A stretch of DNA of 64,000 bases, from positions 1 to 64,000 of the forward strand of contig PWXV01000336.1 in NCBI GenBank assembly GCA_003568415.1, read 5' to 3'. The translations under genes and the position numbers were made by a program. Shown in pieces: positions 8,424 through 19,361 of the stretch. Every line of letters begins with the position of its first letter. Position 1 is the first letter of the stretch. Below the pieces are notes generated by a model. It saw only the letters and a list, made by a program, of their open reading frames with translations, searched no databases and was not told the DNA's origin. The DNA is from Ignavibacteriales bacterium. Lineage in GTDB: Bacteria; Bacteroidota; Ignavibacteria; T3Sed10-11.

Positions 8424-9437
8424 TTGAAAATAGCTTTATTATGCGGTGGTATTTCACCGGAGCGTGAAGTCTCTTTGGTATCCGGCAAAAATGTGACAAA
8501 TGCTTTACGGGCAACTAATTACGAGGTTGTTGTTGTCGACCCTGCATATGGTGCACATCAGCCGGATGAGAAAGAATTATTCTCGATCTCAATAAAAAGC
8601 GAACCACCGAAGTTGAATGGGTCGTTTGGTTTTTCGTCCCGAAATTATATAGAGGCGGTTAATAATGCTATTCCGGAAGATGCTGAGCTTGCATTTATTG
8701 CCTTACACGGAACGTGGGGCGAGGATGGTAAAATACAATCATTGCTTGAATTCAGAGGACTCCCCTATACAGGATCAGGTGTTCTCGCAAGTACACTGGC
8801 AATGGATAAACTGATTTCGAAGCGAATTTTCCGGGATGGAGGGATTCCGACTCCCCCCTGGGTTACACTTTACAAAAACTATGATCCGGATTATATAAAC
8901 AGGGAAATCGACCGACAATTCGGGTATCCTGTTGTGGTAAAGCCCGTCGATCAGGGATCAACAGTCGGATTGGCGATTATACAAGATCAGGAACATTTGT
9001 ATAATGCCATTAATGCAGCATTCCGCTATTCAGAGACCATATTACTTGAAATGTACGTGCCGGGTCGTGAACTTACCGTTTCAATTTTGGATGAACAACC
9101 GTTGCCGGTGATCGAAATTTGCCCGAAAGAAGGATATTACGATTATAAAAATAAATATTCTCCCGGTATGACCGAATATCTGGTACCGGCTCCGCTTGAT
9201 GATGAAGAATCCAAAAAAATACAGGATGTGGCAGAAAAAGCATTTACACTACTCGGGTGTAAAGGATTTGGACGGGTGGATTTCCGGTATAGCGATGCAG
9301 GTGAATTGTTTTGCCTGGAAGTAAATACTATTCCGGGAATGACCGATACAAGTCTCGTCCCGAAAGCCGCCAGAGCGGCCGGAATAGAGTACAAAGAACT
9401 TTGTTCACGAATAGTAAAAAATGCTTTGCCGAGTTAA
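8424..9437 (+). CDS. ddl: D-alanine--D-alanine ligase (TTG start)
   Basis: CGGISPEREVSLVSG, ALHGTWGEDGKIQSLLEFRGLPYTGSGVLASTLAMDK, VVVKPVDQGSTVGL, EVNTIPGMTDTSLVPKAARAAG. Confidence 0.95.
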   Translation: MKIALLCGGISPEREVSLVSGKNVTNALRATNYEVVVVDPAYGAHQPDEKELFSISIKSEPPKLNGSFGFSSRNYIEAVNNAIPEDAELAFIALHGTWGEDGKIQSLLEFRGLPYTGSGVLASTLAMDKLISKRIFRDGGIPTPPWVTLYKNYDPDYINREIDRQFGYPVVVKPVDQGSTVGLAIIQDQEHLYNAINAAFRYSETILLEMYVPGRELTVSILDEQPLPVIEICPKEGYYDYKNKYSPGMTEYLVPAPLDDEESKKIQDVAEKAFTLLGCKGFGRVDFRYSDAGELFCLEVNTIPGMTDTSLVPKAARAAGIEYKELCSRIVKNALPS

Positions 9438-9480
9438 GGTATTGCTTGCAAATAAAACCCTAAGTTAGTATTTTTCAATA

Positions 9481-9822
9481 ATGAGTGACGTTTACCTTCG
9501 AAAGAAAAAGCCCGGTGTGCGATTGTTGCGACAATCGCTTCCACGTTTGTTACGGCGTGGGGGATTATGGAAAGTTGGAATAGTTGCGGTTATACTCGGG
9601 TTTATTTTGTTCGGTAATCGAGGAGTAATTCAACGTGTCAACCTTGAAATTGAAAAGCAGCACATGACCGAACAAATAAAAGAGGCGGAAGCGGAAACCG
9701 AGCATCTGCGTGAAAAACTCGAACAGGTTGCACAGGATGACGCGTTCATTGAAAAAATTGCTCGTGAACGATATGGTATGATTCGAAGCGGCGAGACGGT
9801 GTATCGTATTGCAGAGGAATAA
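9481..9822 (+). CDS. FtsB/DivIC-family septum formation initiator-like protein
   Basis: Short protein with TM (GIVAVILGFILFGNRG), coiled coil and terminal FIEKIARERYGMIRSGETVYRI, typical of FtsB/DivIC. Confidence 0.85.
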   Translation: MSDVYLRKKKPGVRLLRQSLPRLLRRGGLWKVGIVAVILGFILFGNRGVIQRVNLEIEKQHMTEQIKEAEAETEHLREKLEQVAQDDAFIEKIARERYGMIRSGETVYRIAEE

Positions 9823-9862
9823 TTTCAAACTAAGCTATAGAATAAAAACATTGTAAAGAGTC

Positions 9863-9917
9863 AAACCAACATTCCCGGCGGCATCGACTCGTATAACGGG
9901 TTTGTTGGTTTTTTTAT
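9863..9917 (+). terminator. rho-independent-like terminator hairpin with U tract abutting the rarA start
   Basis: AAACCAACA(9863-9871) pairs with TGTTGGTTT(9903-9911), inner CCCG/CGGG pairing, followed by T-rich tract; ATG at 9920. Confidence 0.65.
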
Positions 9918-9919
9918 TT

Positions 9920-11251
9920 ATGGATCTTTTTCAAGAACAAAAAACATCGACCGGGAATAGACAAGCAGCCACGGCACCGCTTGCGGAACGGGTTCGCCCG
10001 AAAACAATTGATGAGTTTGTCGGTCAGCATCATATAATCGGTGAGGGTAAACCGCTCCGATTGATGCTCGAGCAAAAACAGCTTTGGTCAATCATTTTCT
10101 GGGGACCGCCGGGTGTGGGAAAAACAACGCTTGCCCGTTTGATTGCATTGCATTCCGATGCAGATTTTTATCAGTTGAATGCAGTATCATCGGGTGTTAA
10201 GGATGTACGCAATGTAATCACAAAAGCTGAGCGGAATCTGAAAACCATAAACCGGCAGTCACTCCTTTTTATCGATGAAATCCATCGCTTTAACAAAGCA
10301 CAACAGGATGCGTTATTACATTCGGTGGAAGAAGGAATCATAACATTGATCGGCGCGACAACCGAAAATCCATCATTCGAGGTGATCGGACCGTTACTTT
10401 CAAGAACGAGAGTGTATGTGCTTGAGTCATTAACCAAGGGCGACCTTGATACCATTCTCGAACATGCATTGGAAACCGACCCGTGGTTAAAATCTTACAC
10501 CATCACTATTGAAGACAGAGATCTTCTCATGCTGCATGCCGGCGGTGACGCCCGGTCTATGCTCAACGGACTTGAAACAGCCGTGCAACTTGCGGCAGCA
10601 AAAGATTCAACGGATGCTGTCTATATTTCCACTGAACATATTAGCGAAGCATTTCAACAGCGTTATGCAAAGCATGATAAAAGCGGTGAAGAGCACTTTA
10701 ACATAATCTCAGCATTTATAAAAAGTATGAGAGGCAGCGATCCGGATGCGGCGGTATATTGGCTGGCCCGTATGCTCGAGGGGGGTGAAGATCCTAAATT
10801 CATTGCAAGGAGAATGGTCATTCTCGCCTCGGAGGATATCGGTAATGCAGATCCGTTTGCCCTTGTGGTTGCGACAAACTGTTTCACCGCGACACATTAT
10901 ATAGGTATGCCGGAGGCGCGCATCATTTTATCACAGTGTGCCACCTATCTTGCATCAGCTCCGAAGAGTAATGCTGCTTATATGGCGATCGACCAAGCGA
11001 TGCGCGACGTGCGAACAAAACCTGCTGAACCGGTACCGCTTCATCTGCGAAATGCTCCGACAGCTTTGATGAAAGAACTTAATTACGGAAACGAATATAA
11101 ATACGCACACGATTTTAATGAGGGGTTTGTCGAGCAAGACTATCTGCCGGAATCACTCAAGCAAAGTATCTATTATAAACCTACGGATAACGGGCGCGAG
11201 GCAGCACTAAAAGAACGGCTCAATAATCTTTGGAAAAACAAAAAGCGATAA
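9920..11251 (+). CDS. rarA: replication-associated recombination protein RarA/MgsA AAA ATPase (start refined from 9902)
   Basis: LAERVRPKTIDEFVGQHHIIGEGKPL, WGPPGVGKTTLARLIA, LLFIDEIHRFNKAQQDALLHSVEEGIITLIGATTENPSFEV. Confidence 0.95.
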   Translation: MDLFQEQKTSTGNRQAATAPLAERVRPKTIDEFVGQHHIIGEGKPLRLMLEQKQLWSIIFWGPPGVGKTTLARLIALHSDADFYQLNAVSSGVKDVRNVITKAERNLKTINRQSLLFIDEIHRFNKAQQDALLHSVEEGIITLIGATTENPSFEVIGPLLSRTRVYVLESLTKGDLDTILEHALETDPWLKSYTITIEDRDLLMLHAGGDARSMLNGLETAVQLAAAKDSTDAVYISTEHISEAFQQRYAKHDKSGEEHFNIISAFIKSMRGSDPDAAVYWLARMLEGGEDPKFIARRMVILASEDIGNADPFALVVATNCFTATHYIGMPEARIILSQCATYLASAPKSNAAYMAIDQAMRDVRTKPAEPVPLHLRNAPTALMKELNYGNEYKYAHDFNEGFVEQDYLPESLKQSIYYKPTDNGREAALKERLNNLWKNKKR

Positions 11252-11257
11252 TACTAC

Positions 11258-12211
11258 ATGAATAAATATGTAATCGGAGTAGATCTCGGAGGAACTACCG
11301 TCAAAGCCGGAATCGTATCATTTGACGGAAAAATTATCAATACAGTAACCACTCCTACCGATGCTGAAAAAGGTCCTGAAGCAGTTTCCCGGCAGATTGC
11401 GAAAGTAATACGTGAACTTAAAAAAGCGGAAAAAGATAAAGAAATAATCGGAATTGGTGTTGCCAGTCCCGGTATGGTAAGTCTTGACGGTAATACCGTA
11501 GAGGCGCCGCCGAATTTTAAAAACTGGGGCTCGTTTCCACTTCGTGATGCTATTGTTGCAGAACTTGGAAACAGGTTACCATTATTTATTGAAAATGATG
11601 CGAATGCTGCTGCGCTGGCCGAATCGAAATTCGGGGCCGGTAAAGATGAGGATAATTTTTTGTTTGTGATATGGGGAACCGGCATAGGAGGAGGTATCAT
11701 TATGGATAGTACGATTTACCATGGCCCGCATGGCGGTGCGGGTGAATTTGGCCATAGCTCAATCGATTATAACGGACCTGTTTGTAACTGCGGCAACATT
11801 GGCTGCATTGAAAGTTTTATCGGCCAACGGTATCTCTCTGCACGGGCAACCGAATACCTGGAAAGCAGAAAGGATTCGTTGGTCTGGAAGTTGGTTGATC
11901 ATGATGCATCAAAAATTGAACCGCGCATATTGTATGATGCTGCGATGCAGGACGATGAACCGGCAAAAAATATTATGACCGAAGCAGGAGAATTATTGGG
12001 TGTTGCAATATCATCGTTTATGAATACAATGAATTTCAACGTAGCGATTGTCGGTGGTGGAATATCGGCGGCAGGCGATCTCGTTTTTCAGCCAATGAAT
12101 AAACGTGTCAGGGAAAGTGTGATGGCACCGCTTCGTCCGATAGCAAAAGTACTGCCGGCAAAACTCGGAAATCAAGCAGGTATATTGGGTGCTGCGGGAT
12201 TAGTGATGTAA
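11258..12211 (+). CDS. ROK family sugar kinase / glucokinase-like
   Basis: IGVDLGGTTVKAGIV, FIENDANAAALAE, GTGIGGGIIMD, CNCGNIGCIESFIG (ROK Zn-binding motif). Confidence 0.9.
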   Translation: MNKYVIGVDLGGTTVKAGIVSFDGKIINTVTTPTDAEKGPEAVSRQIAKVIRELKKAEKDKEIIGIGVASPGMVSLDGNTVEAPPNFKNWGSFPLRDAIVAELGNRLPLFIENDANAAALAESKFGAGKDEDNFLFVIWGTGIGGGIIMDSTIYHGPHGGAGEFGHSSIDYNGPVCNCGNIGCIESFIGQRYLSARATEYLESRKDSLVWKLVDHDASKIEPRILYDAAMQDDEPAKNIMTEAGELLGVAISSFMNTMNFNVAIVGGGISAAGDLVFQPMNKRVRESVMAPLRPIAKVLPAKLGNQAGILGAAGLVM

Positions 12212-12221
12212 GGAAAAGGGT

Positions 12222-14894
12222 ATGATCCAACGATATATTTTTATTCTTCTTTTTTTACTCGTGGTTACTGCGCTGAATCTTTCTGCGTCGGCATTTATTT
12301 TCCTTGACCAGGACACGCTTGCTGTTGAGAATGGTAACGATACACTCGATGTGGAAACAGGGATAATCGACACCCTTGTAACCGAAGAAGGCGATACTCT
12401 TATCGTTGACAGAGATGATTATGTGAGAACGGGCGTGGATACTACCGTAACCTATACCGCCCGGGACTCGGTAGTGTATTCGGTACCCGAACGTAAAATG
12501 CGATTATATAACGAAGGTGATATCCGTTATAAAAAAATGCAACTTCGTGCAGCCCGTATAACATTTGATTGGGATACCTCTGAGTTGTTTGCCGAAGGTG
12601 TGCGAAAGGATACTGTTATTGATGAGCCACTCTCGTCTTCAAAAGGAATAAAAAGTTTGTATGAGGGCTTACCAATAATGCGCGACGGACCGGAAGAGTA
12701 TGACGGCTATACAATTGCATACAATTTTGAGACGGACCGCGGCAGAATGACACTCACCGATACCGAGATAGAACAGGGATTTTATCACGGTAAAACGGCT
12801 AAGAAGATGGAGAATGATGTACTCTTTTTAGCCGACGGATGGTACACAACGTGTGACAATCCGGAGCACCCTCATTTTCATTTCTTCAGTCCGCGAATGC
12901 GGGTTGTACCGGGAAGCAGTGTCGCGGCAGCACCGATTTATCTCTATATAATGGATGTTCCTATCTTTGCTATACCGTTTGGAGTTTTTCCGGCACAGAG
13001 CGGACGGCGGTCAGGATTCATCACGCCAACCTTCGGTGAATCAGCCCAGCGCGGACGGTTCCTGACAAATATCGGCTATTACTGGGCAATTAATGATTAT
13101 ATGGATTTAGCAACAACTGCTGACTGGTACTCGCAGGGCGGGTGGAAACTCGATGCGGATTTCAGATACAGGTTACGGTATCATTTCGATGGATCTATTA
13201 ATGCATCGACAAGCTATACATACCAGGGAGAACCCGGGGATCCCCAGCGAACTGAACAGCGGGATTATCAATTGTTCGTAAGGCACAGTCAGGAGATCGA
13301 TCCTACCTCAAGAATTGATGTTAACTTCAATTATATGACCGGTCAGTATTATCAGGCAACCAGTCTTGATTTCGATCAATTGTTAACACAGAACATCATA
13401 TCGAATGCTACTTACTCCAAGCGCTGGGAAGGAACAAATAACAGTATGACAGTAAATGTGAACCGTGATCATAATATCCAGACGGATGAGGTAACCTGGA
13501 TATTGCCGAATCTATCGTTTAACCGTACAACGTCATATCCATTCCGGCGGGATGCGCGTGATCGTCGGCCCGGTGAAGCGTATCGCTGGTATGAACTAAT
13601 TGGCTATACCTACTCCAGTAATCTGCGTAATTATATTGTAACGGAAGAGGAAGTACAAGAGATTGACAATATGCTTGATACTACGCTTGTAACCGATTAC
13701 AGCGCAGGTGCTAATCATAATATTAATATATCAGCATCACAGCGGGAAGGATTCATAACCTATACACCGAATTTACGGTATACCGAAACGTGGTTTACCG
13801 AACGCCAGGAACTTTATTGGGATGATGTTGACAGTGTGCAAGCAACGCGAACGGAACGCGGGTTTTTCCCGGTACGGCATTTCAATACCGGTATATCAAT
13901 GCAAACAACCATTTATGGAATCTTTCAACCACAAATCGGTAACATAACAGGTTTCCGGCATACGGTAACACCCAGTATATCCTATAACTTTCGGCCTGAT
14001 TTTTCATCTACGTGGTGGGGGTACTACGATTATTTTGAAAATCCTGAAACCGGTGAAGTAAGAAAATTTAATCGGTATGGCGGTCAACCATTCGCTGGAG
14101 CTCCGTCGGGTGAACAGCAGATGATCTCCATGTCTGTCGGTAATGTGTTCGAGATGAAGACAGTTCCATCGGACACTGCAAACAATAATGGTGAAGAGCG
14201 TATCCATCAGTTATTGAATTTGAATGTTTCCACCGGTTATAACTTTGCAGCAGATAGTTTACACTTTAGTAATATAACATCAAACTTTAGAACGTCGGTC
14301 GGCAACTTTTCTATAAGCGGTGGGGCATCATTTTCGGTCTATGCATTTGATCGGAATCTCGGGCGGGTCGTCGATCGGTTCCAATTTAACGAGACGGGAT
14401 CGCTCATACGATTACTGAATTTCAGGATCAGTATGAGTACATCGCTGCGCGGCGGCTCATCGAATGCAACATTACCGTATGATTTCAGCGATATGCGTTA
14501 CCCGATGAATCCATACGGAAATAATATCCGGTATTATGATTATCACCACAGACCGGCGGTAGGGGTACCGTGGGATATCTCGTTATCATGGGATTTTAAT
14601 TATGATGAAAGTAATCCACTCAATATAAGAAGGCGTTCAAACATCAGGGCAAGTGCGAATGTGAATTTGACCGATAAGTGGCACATAAGAGCCTCCGGTG
14701 GGTATGATATCTTTCAAGGTGAATTTACTCAGCCACAGATCACAATAACACGCGATCTCCACTGCTGGGAGCTCTTTTTTAGCTGGGTACCCACAGGATT
14801 TAACCAGCATTATCGTCTGGAAGTACGCGTTCGTGCACCGCATTTAAGGGATCTAAAGGTAACAAAACGTGGAAGTGTGCGCGGTATTTATTGA
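12222..14894 (+). CDS. LPS-assembly protein LptD-like (OstA-like + barrel)
   Basis: 890 aa with N-terminal signal segment; DGWYTTCDNPEHPHFHFFSPRMRVVPG, PIFAIPFGVFPAQSGRRSGFITPTFGES, long beta-rich C-terminal region. Confidence 0.85.
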   Translation: MIQRYIFILLFLLVVTALNLSASAFIFLDQDTLAVENGNDTLDVETGIIDTLVTEEGDTLIVDRDDYVRTGVDTTVTYTARDSVVYSVPERKMRLYNEGDIRYKKMQLRAARITFDWDTSELFAEGVRKDTVIDEPLSSSKGIKSLYEGLPIMRDGPEEYDGYTIAYNFETDRGRMTLTDTEIEQGFYHGKTAKKMENDVLFLADGWYTTCDNPEHPHFHFFSPRMRVVPGSSVAAAPIYLYIMDVPIFAIPFGVFPAQSGRRSGFITPTFGESAQRGRFLTNIGYYWAINDYMDLATTADWYSQGGWKLDADFRYRLRYHFDGSINASTSYTYQGEPGDPQRTEQRDYQLFVRHSQEIDPTSRIDVNFNYMTGQYYQATSLDFDQLLTQNIISNATYSKRWEGTNNSMTVNVNRDHNIQTDEVTWILPNLSFNRTTSYPFRRDARDRRPGEAYRWYELIGYTYSSNLRNYIVTEEEVQEIDNMLDTTLVTDYSAGANHNINISASQREGFITYTPNLRYTETWFTERQELYWDDVDSVQATRTERGFFPVRHFNTGISMQTTIYGIFQPQIGNITGFRHTVTPSISYNFRPDFSSTWWGYYDYFENPETGEVRKFNRYGGQPFAGAPSGEQQMISMSVGNVFEMKTVPSDTANNNGEERIHQLLNLNVSTGYNFAADSLHFSNITSNFRTSVGNFSISGGASFSVYAFDRNLGRVVDRFQFNETGSLIRLLNFRISMSTSLRGGSSNATLPYDFSDMRYPMNPYGNNIRYYDYHHRPAVGVPWDISLSWDFNYDESNPLNIRRRSNIRASANVNLTDKWHIRASGGYDIFQGEFTQPQITITRDLHCWELFFSWVPTGFNQHYRLEVRVRAPHLRDLKVTKRGSVRGIY

Positions 14895-14970
14895 TTACAA
14901 ATCGAAAATACATTATAATTAAAATATTCATATTCTTGAAATAATCCTTGAGTAATAGTAGGTCGGTACA

Positions 14971-15564
14971 TTGAAACCTGAAAAATTGTCTATACGGCAA
15001 GATGAAGACCGTATAATTAATCGCATTAATGATGGTGATCGTGATGCGTTTAAAGAGATGGTACACCTTTACACCAGGCGATTATATTTTTACGCGTGGC
15101 AGTATCTGGGTGACCGTCATATGGCAGAGGACATTGTACAAGACCTCTTTCTGGAAATCTGGAATAAGCGGAAAACCTGGCATCCCAATGAGACATTACA
15201 GGGATACCTGCTTAAATCAATAAAAAATCGTTGCTTACGCTACATCCAAAAACAGAGGCCGATGACAAGCAGTAGTATGAGCTCATATGCCAGGGAGCAA
15301 TTTGAAGACACGGTCGCCACAACCGTCGATGTGCAGTCAAAATCCCGTATCGAAAATGCACTATTGCAACAGGATATAATGGATGCATTGCAAGCATTAC
15401 CGGAAAGATGTGGCCTCATTTTCCGTATGCACCGATTTGAAGGTATCAGTCAGAAGAAGATAGCTAAAGAGTTAAATATATCGGTGAAGACTGTCGGTAA
15501 TCAAATTCAACGTGCAGTAAGCATTTTATCTGAAAAATTAAAACATCATCTTGAAAATGAATAG
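14971..15564 (+). CDS. ECF RNA polymerase sigma-70 factor (TTG start)
   Basis: Region 2 YAWQYLGDRHMAEDIVQDLFLEIWNKR; region 4 LPERCGLIFRMHRFEGISQKKIAKELNISVKTVGNQIQRA. Confidence 0.92.
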   Translation: MKPEKLSIRQDEDRIINRINDGDRDAFKEMVHLYTRRLYFYAWQYLGDRHMAEDIVQDLFLEIWNKRKTWHPNETLQGYLLKSIKNRCLRYIQKQRPMTSSSMSSYAREQFEDTVATTVDVQSKSRIENALLQQDIMDALQALPERCGLIFRMHRFEGISQKKIAKELNISVKTVGNQIQRAVSILSEKLKHHLENE

Positions 15565-15627
15565 GGAATTTAGTGCTCTCAGTGTATCTATCTATGTAAC
15601 AATCTTTGTTTCTTTTTAATAAAAACT

Positions 15628-16554
15628 ATGCCAAATAAGGGTAAAAATAGCGATTCCAAAAAAGACTTCCAAAACCATTCGGATAAGGTATGGAACATCC
15701 TTGATGCTGTGCCCGAGTGCTCGGAGGATTTTGAGGAAAAAATACTTGCCAGCTCCACGGAAAGAGAGATGCAGAGTAGTGGCCGAAGTGGTTCATTTTC
15801 TTGGGTTTACAGAGCCGCCGCAGCTATTTTTCTGTTATTTGGGATAGGTTTATTGTATTTTATTACACAGGATGATGTGACAGATATCACATTCATCGAG
15901 TATGAAAGTGTGCTTTACAACACCGAACGTGGAGAACGAAAAGAATTACATATCTCAGATCATATCTATGTCCAACTCAATGCGGAGACCGATCTAAAAA
16001 TAATGCCCCACAAAGATAAGATGGCTCCAAGACTTGTATATTTGCGCGGAGAAGCTTATTTTAATGTATCCGATACACCTGCTGGATTTGAGGTGAAAAC
16101 CGATGCCGGTGTTGTACAGGTGATCGGAACGGCATTTAACATACGGGCTCGTGAGGATGAGGTCGATGTGGTGGTTGAATCAGGGCTTGTTTCAATACGA
16201 GGTCTTTCGTATGAGGATATTGATACCGCTGTTCAAGTGCCGGCAGGACACAGAAGTGTGAAACATAAAAATAGTCCTGCTCTCGAACCGGTTCCGATTG
16301 ATATCAAAAAGTTTTTATCCTGGAGAACCGGAGAGTTTGTATTTGAACAAACACCGCTCAGTGATGTTATTGTTAATCTTGAGCGTGCGTACAATGTCCG
16401 TATCGATTTGCAAGATCGCAATCTCGATGACATTCGGGTAACCGGAGAGTTCGGCCAAGAGCCCCTTATGCAGATCCTCAATGAAATTTGCTGGTCGGCA
16501 AATCTTCGCTACCGTCAGGAAGAGGATGTTTATATATTGTATAAACCTGACTGA
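15628..16554 (+). CDS. FecR-family anti-sigma/transmembrane sensor
   Basis: Single TM (WVYRAAAAIFLLFGIGLLYFI); EYESVLYNTERGERKELHISDHIYVQLNAETDLKI; LRGEAYFNV; VIGTAFNIRAREDEVDVVVESGLV; DUF4974/STN-like C-terminus. Confidence 0.92.
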   Translation: MPNKGKNSDSKKDFQNHSDKVWNILDAVPECSEDFEEKILASSTEREMQSSGRSGSFSWVYRAAAAIFLLFGIGLLYFITQDDVTDITFIEYESVLYNTERGERKELHISDHIYVQLNAETDLKIMPHKDKMAPRLVYLRGEAYFNVSDTPAGFEVKTDAGVVQVIGTAFNIRAREDEVDVVVESGLVSIRGLSYEDIDTAVQVPAGHRSVKHKNSPALEPVPIDIKKFLSWRTGEFVFEQTPLSDVIVNLERAYNVRIDLQDRNLDDIRVTGEFGQEPLMQILNEICWSANLRYRQEEDVYILYKPD

Positions 16555-16638
16555 TAGCAAAATATAGCACTTCACCGAATATTTTTTTGTTTATTACGGT
16601 ATAGAAACCGTGCTAAACATCGTCGAGGAGGACTTACG

Positions 16639-19272
16639 GTGAATTTTGCGGTTCGTGTTAATTATTTACAATTTTTTCTTGCCATCATAGTGTTCATCAC
16701 TGTGCCGGCCAATAGTTACGCGCAGAACGTATTATATTCCCACACCTACAAACAAGATTCCGGTCAACTCGAATCACTTAACAACGTAGCATTTGCATTT
16801 AATAACACCCCGCTTCGTGAGGCACTGGCCGCTTTTACTGAACGAACTGGTATTGTTCTGGTCTATAGTATGGATCAGGAAAAATTAAATCGGCCAGTTA
16901 CTGCAACGATTTTTTTAGAACCTCCGATAGCTGCATTACAAAAAATCATATCGGGAACCGGCCTTGAGATAATGCTTTCATCATCCGGACGAATTGTACT
17001 TGTTCCACGAATCGGTGAATACGAAGAAACCAACGGTGGTGTTGCAGGTAAAGTAGTTGACTACCACACCGGAAATCCAATATCCCGTGCCAATATCTAT
17101 GTTGAGGAACTTCAACTCGGTACTGTGACAAACGATGAGGGAGTTTTTACACTCCGTGATGTTCCGACCGGAAAGTATACAGTACGGGCAAGTCACGTTG
17201 CATACGAAACTGCAAAGCAAGATGTAACGGTTCACCCCGATGATCCGATATTTGAAAGCTTTCTATTAAATCCCGCAACCTTTAATCTTGGTGAGATTTA
17301 TGTAGACGACTACAATCAACTCCTTCATTCGGGAGGAATCAGTATATCTGGTACGACAATCGAACAAAACGAAATCACAGAACCGGGAAGATCAGGTGTT
17401 GGTCAGGTTCTCAGAACCCGGGTTGCAGGTATTACTTTTTTTGAATACGGAGCAGGTTCGGGTTCCGGTCATCTCCAATTTCGTGGTGTTGGTTCATTTT
17501 ATAATCCTACAGATTATGTACGCATCAATGTCGATGGAATACCGGTCGATGGTATATTTTGGGAAACTTTTATTACTGATAATTTATCACGTATAGAGAT
17601 TTTGCGTGGACCCCAGGCCAGCGGTCAATATGGTGCAAATGCAATGTCAGGGGTTATAAACTTATATACCGATACCGGAAAAGAGGGGACATTGGATGCC
17701 AGGGTTTCTGCTGCAGGCGGATTGGCAAAAAGTGCGGCAAGTGATTTCGACCCCCTATGGCAGGAATACTTTGGTAGTGTGGGTGGTGGAAGTGATATTA
17801 TTACCTCGGGAATAAGTATCCGGCATACACGTGATGAAGGAGTGCTCGTAAATCGTGATAGCCGGATGTCGGCCGTTACGGCAGGTACAAAGATAAATCC
17901 ATCTGATAAATTTTCTGTTCGAGGTGCATTCCGCTTCAGTGAACTAAACAGCGGTTGGCCGTACTCACAAAATATTCAATCCCTAACCGACATAACATTG
18001 ATGAAGCCCGATGTATCATCGCGGCAACAACGCGGGATCGGTAGCGTGAATATAGACGTAAACTTGTTCAGGTGGTGGAAGCAAAAATTTACGGTTGGGT
18101 CTGAATATATGCACGGTGTAATGGAATATGAAACAAGCGAACTGGTCCCCGTTGCCGGGGAAAATAGAACAACACAGAAAACAGTTTCAATGCGTGAACG
18201 CGATATGCATATTCGTCCGACGATTCATTATAATACAAAGTTGATCATCCCGATGGGAGATACCGAACATGCAAGCTTCTCGGGTGGGATTGAGATACAA
18301 CGCGAAGATAGAGAGCGGGATGTACAAAGAGAGATTGAAAGCGATGTTTTTGAACAGATATCAGGCGGCAGTTCAGAGCAGACTATTATTGGAAAATATT
18401 TAAGCTGGTCGTTCCATTCCCATGAGAATCTTGATGTGACGGTCGGTTTTCGAATGGATCAAATTCGGGCAGAGGGGAAAACGTTTAATTATCCAATGAG
18501 TCCGTCTCTTAATGTAGGATATCGATTCCAGGTTGCAGATTACTGGCTGGGAATTGCACGAGGCAGTGTCGGACGCGGCATACGACACCCGCATTATTCA
18601 ATGATTTTTGGCCGGCTACCGGTTGAAGAACCAAATCCGGAATTAGGTGCTGAGATTATGGATGGCTGGGAAGCAGGGGTCAGTAATTATTTTGCAGACG
18701 GTAGACTGATGCTATCAACAACTTTCTTTTCACAAGAAACACATGATGCATTTCAGGCAGTAGCCGTTCAGAGTAATGCCAATACATACCGATGGGTAAA
18801 TGGCGGAAGAGTAACCAATCGTGGACTTGAACTCGAAGCACACATAACTCCGGTACATTGGCTGCAACTTGGTATTACACATATCTTTCATTGGAATCGG
18901 GCTATTGACCTTCGACAGGAAGATCCTCACGAATTTACGTTATTGCGGATTCCTGACATAGCGGGATCATTCTTTTTCGCTATTCAACCAGTATCGAATC
19001 TGAATATGAATTTCGACATTTACTATGTTGGTGAAAGGCTTGATGTCGATATTGAGGCATGGCATAATGAGGGGCGCTCTCTTCGATTTAGTGATTATGA
19101 GAAAATGTTCTCACCATACTTGAAAGTAGATTTCTTCGGCAGATATCAAATACTCAACGAGCATGAACTTTTCCTCAACATATATAATTTATTAAACGAT
19201 ATGACCCGTGAATATGGTGGTATGCCTTCTTCCGGCAGAATGATCATATTTGGCCTACGCTATAATTTCTAG
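16639..19272 (+). CDS. TonB-dependent receptor with STN and carboxypeptidase-regulatory-like N-terminal domains (GTG start)
   Basis: NTPLREALAAFTERTGIVLVY (STN); GVAGKVVDYHTGNPISRANIYVEELQLGTVTNDEGVFTLRDVPTGKYTVRASHVAYE; plug IEILRGPQASGQYGANAMSGVINLYT; C-terminal GLRYNF. Confidence 0.93.
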   Translation: MNFAVRVNYLQFFLAIIVFITVPANSYAQNVLYSHTYKQDSGQLESLNNVAFAFNNTPLREALAAFTERTGIVLVYSMDQEKLNRPVTATIFLEPPIAALQKIISGTGLEIMLSSSGRIVLVPRIGEYEETNGGVAGKVVDYHTGNPISRANIYVEELQLGTVTNDEGVFTLRDVPTGKYTVRASHVAYETAKQDVTVHPDDPIFESFLLNPATFNLGEIYVDDYNQLLHSGGISISGTTIEQNEITEPGRSGVGQVLRTRVAGITFFEYGAGSGSGHLQFRGVGSFYNPTDYVRINVDGIPVDGIFWETFITDNLSRIEILRGPQASGQYGANAMSGVINLYTDTGKEGTLDARVSAAGGLAKSAASDFDPLWQEYFGSVGGGSDIITSGISIRHTRDEGVLVNRDSRMSAVTAGTKINPSDKFSVRGAFRFSELNSGWPYSQNIQSLTDITLMKPDVSSRQQRGIGSVNIDVNLFRWWKQKFTVGSEYMHGVMEYETSELVPVAGENRTTQKTVSMRERDMHIRPTIHYNTKLIIPMGDTEHASFSGGIEIQREDRERDVQREIESDVFEQISGGSSEQTIIGKYLSWSFHSHENLDVTVGFRMDQIRAEGKTFNYPMSPSLNVGYRFQVADYWLGIARGSVGRGIRHPHYSMIFGRLPVEEPNPELGAEIMDGWEAGVSNYFADGRLMLSTTFFSQETHDAFQAVAVQSNANTYRWVNGGRVTNRGLELEAHITPVHWLQLGITHIFHWNRAIDLRQEDPHEFTLLRIPDIAGSFFFAIQPVSNLNMNFDIYYVGERLDVDIEAWHNEGRSLRFSDYEKMFSPYLKVDFFGRYQILNEHELFLNIYNLLNDMTREYGGMPSSGRMIIFGLRYNF

Positions 19273-19361
19273 CAATTTCCCCTCATCTTATTAAGGTAGT
19301 AATTACCTGCAGTATATAATTCCATCAAAACTTTGCACTCTCCTTTGTAGAATTTACACAA

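Noticed and set aside
14971-19272. Assigning the sigma/FecR/receptor set specifically to iron-citrate uptake
   Set aside because: Family resemblance only; ligand cannot be deduced from sequence, so no fec gene symbols were given.
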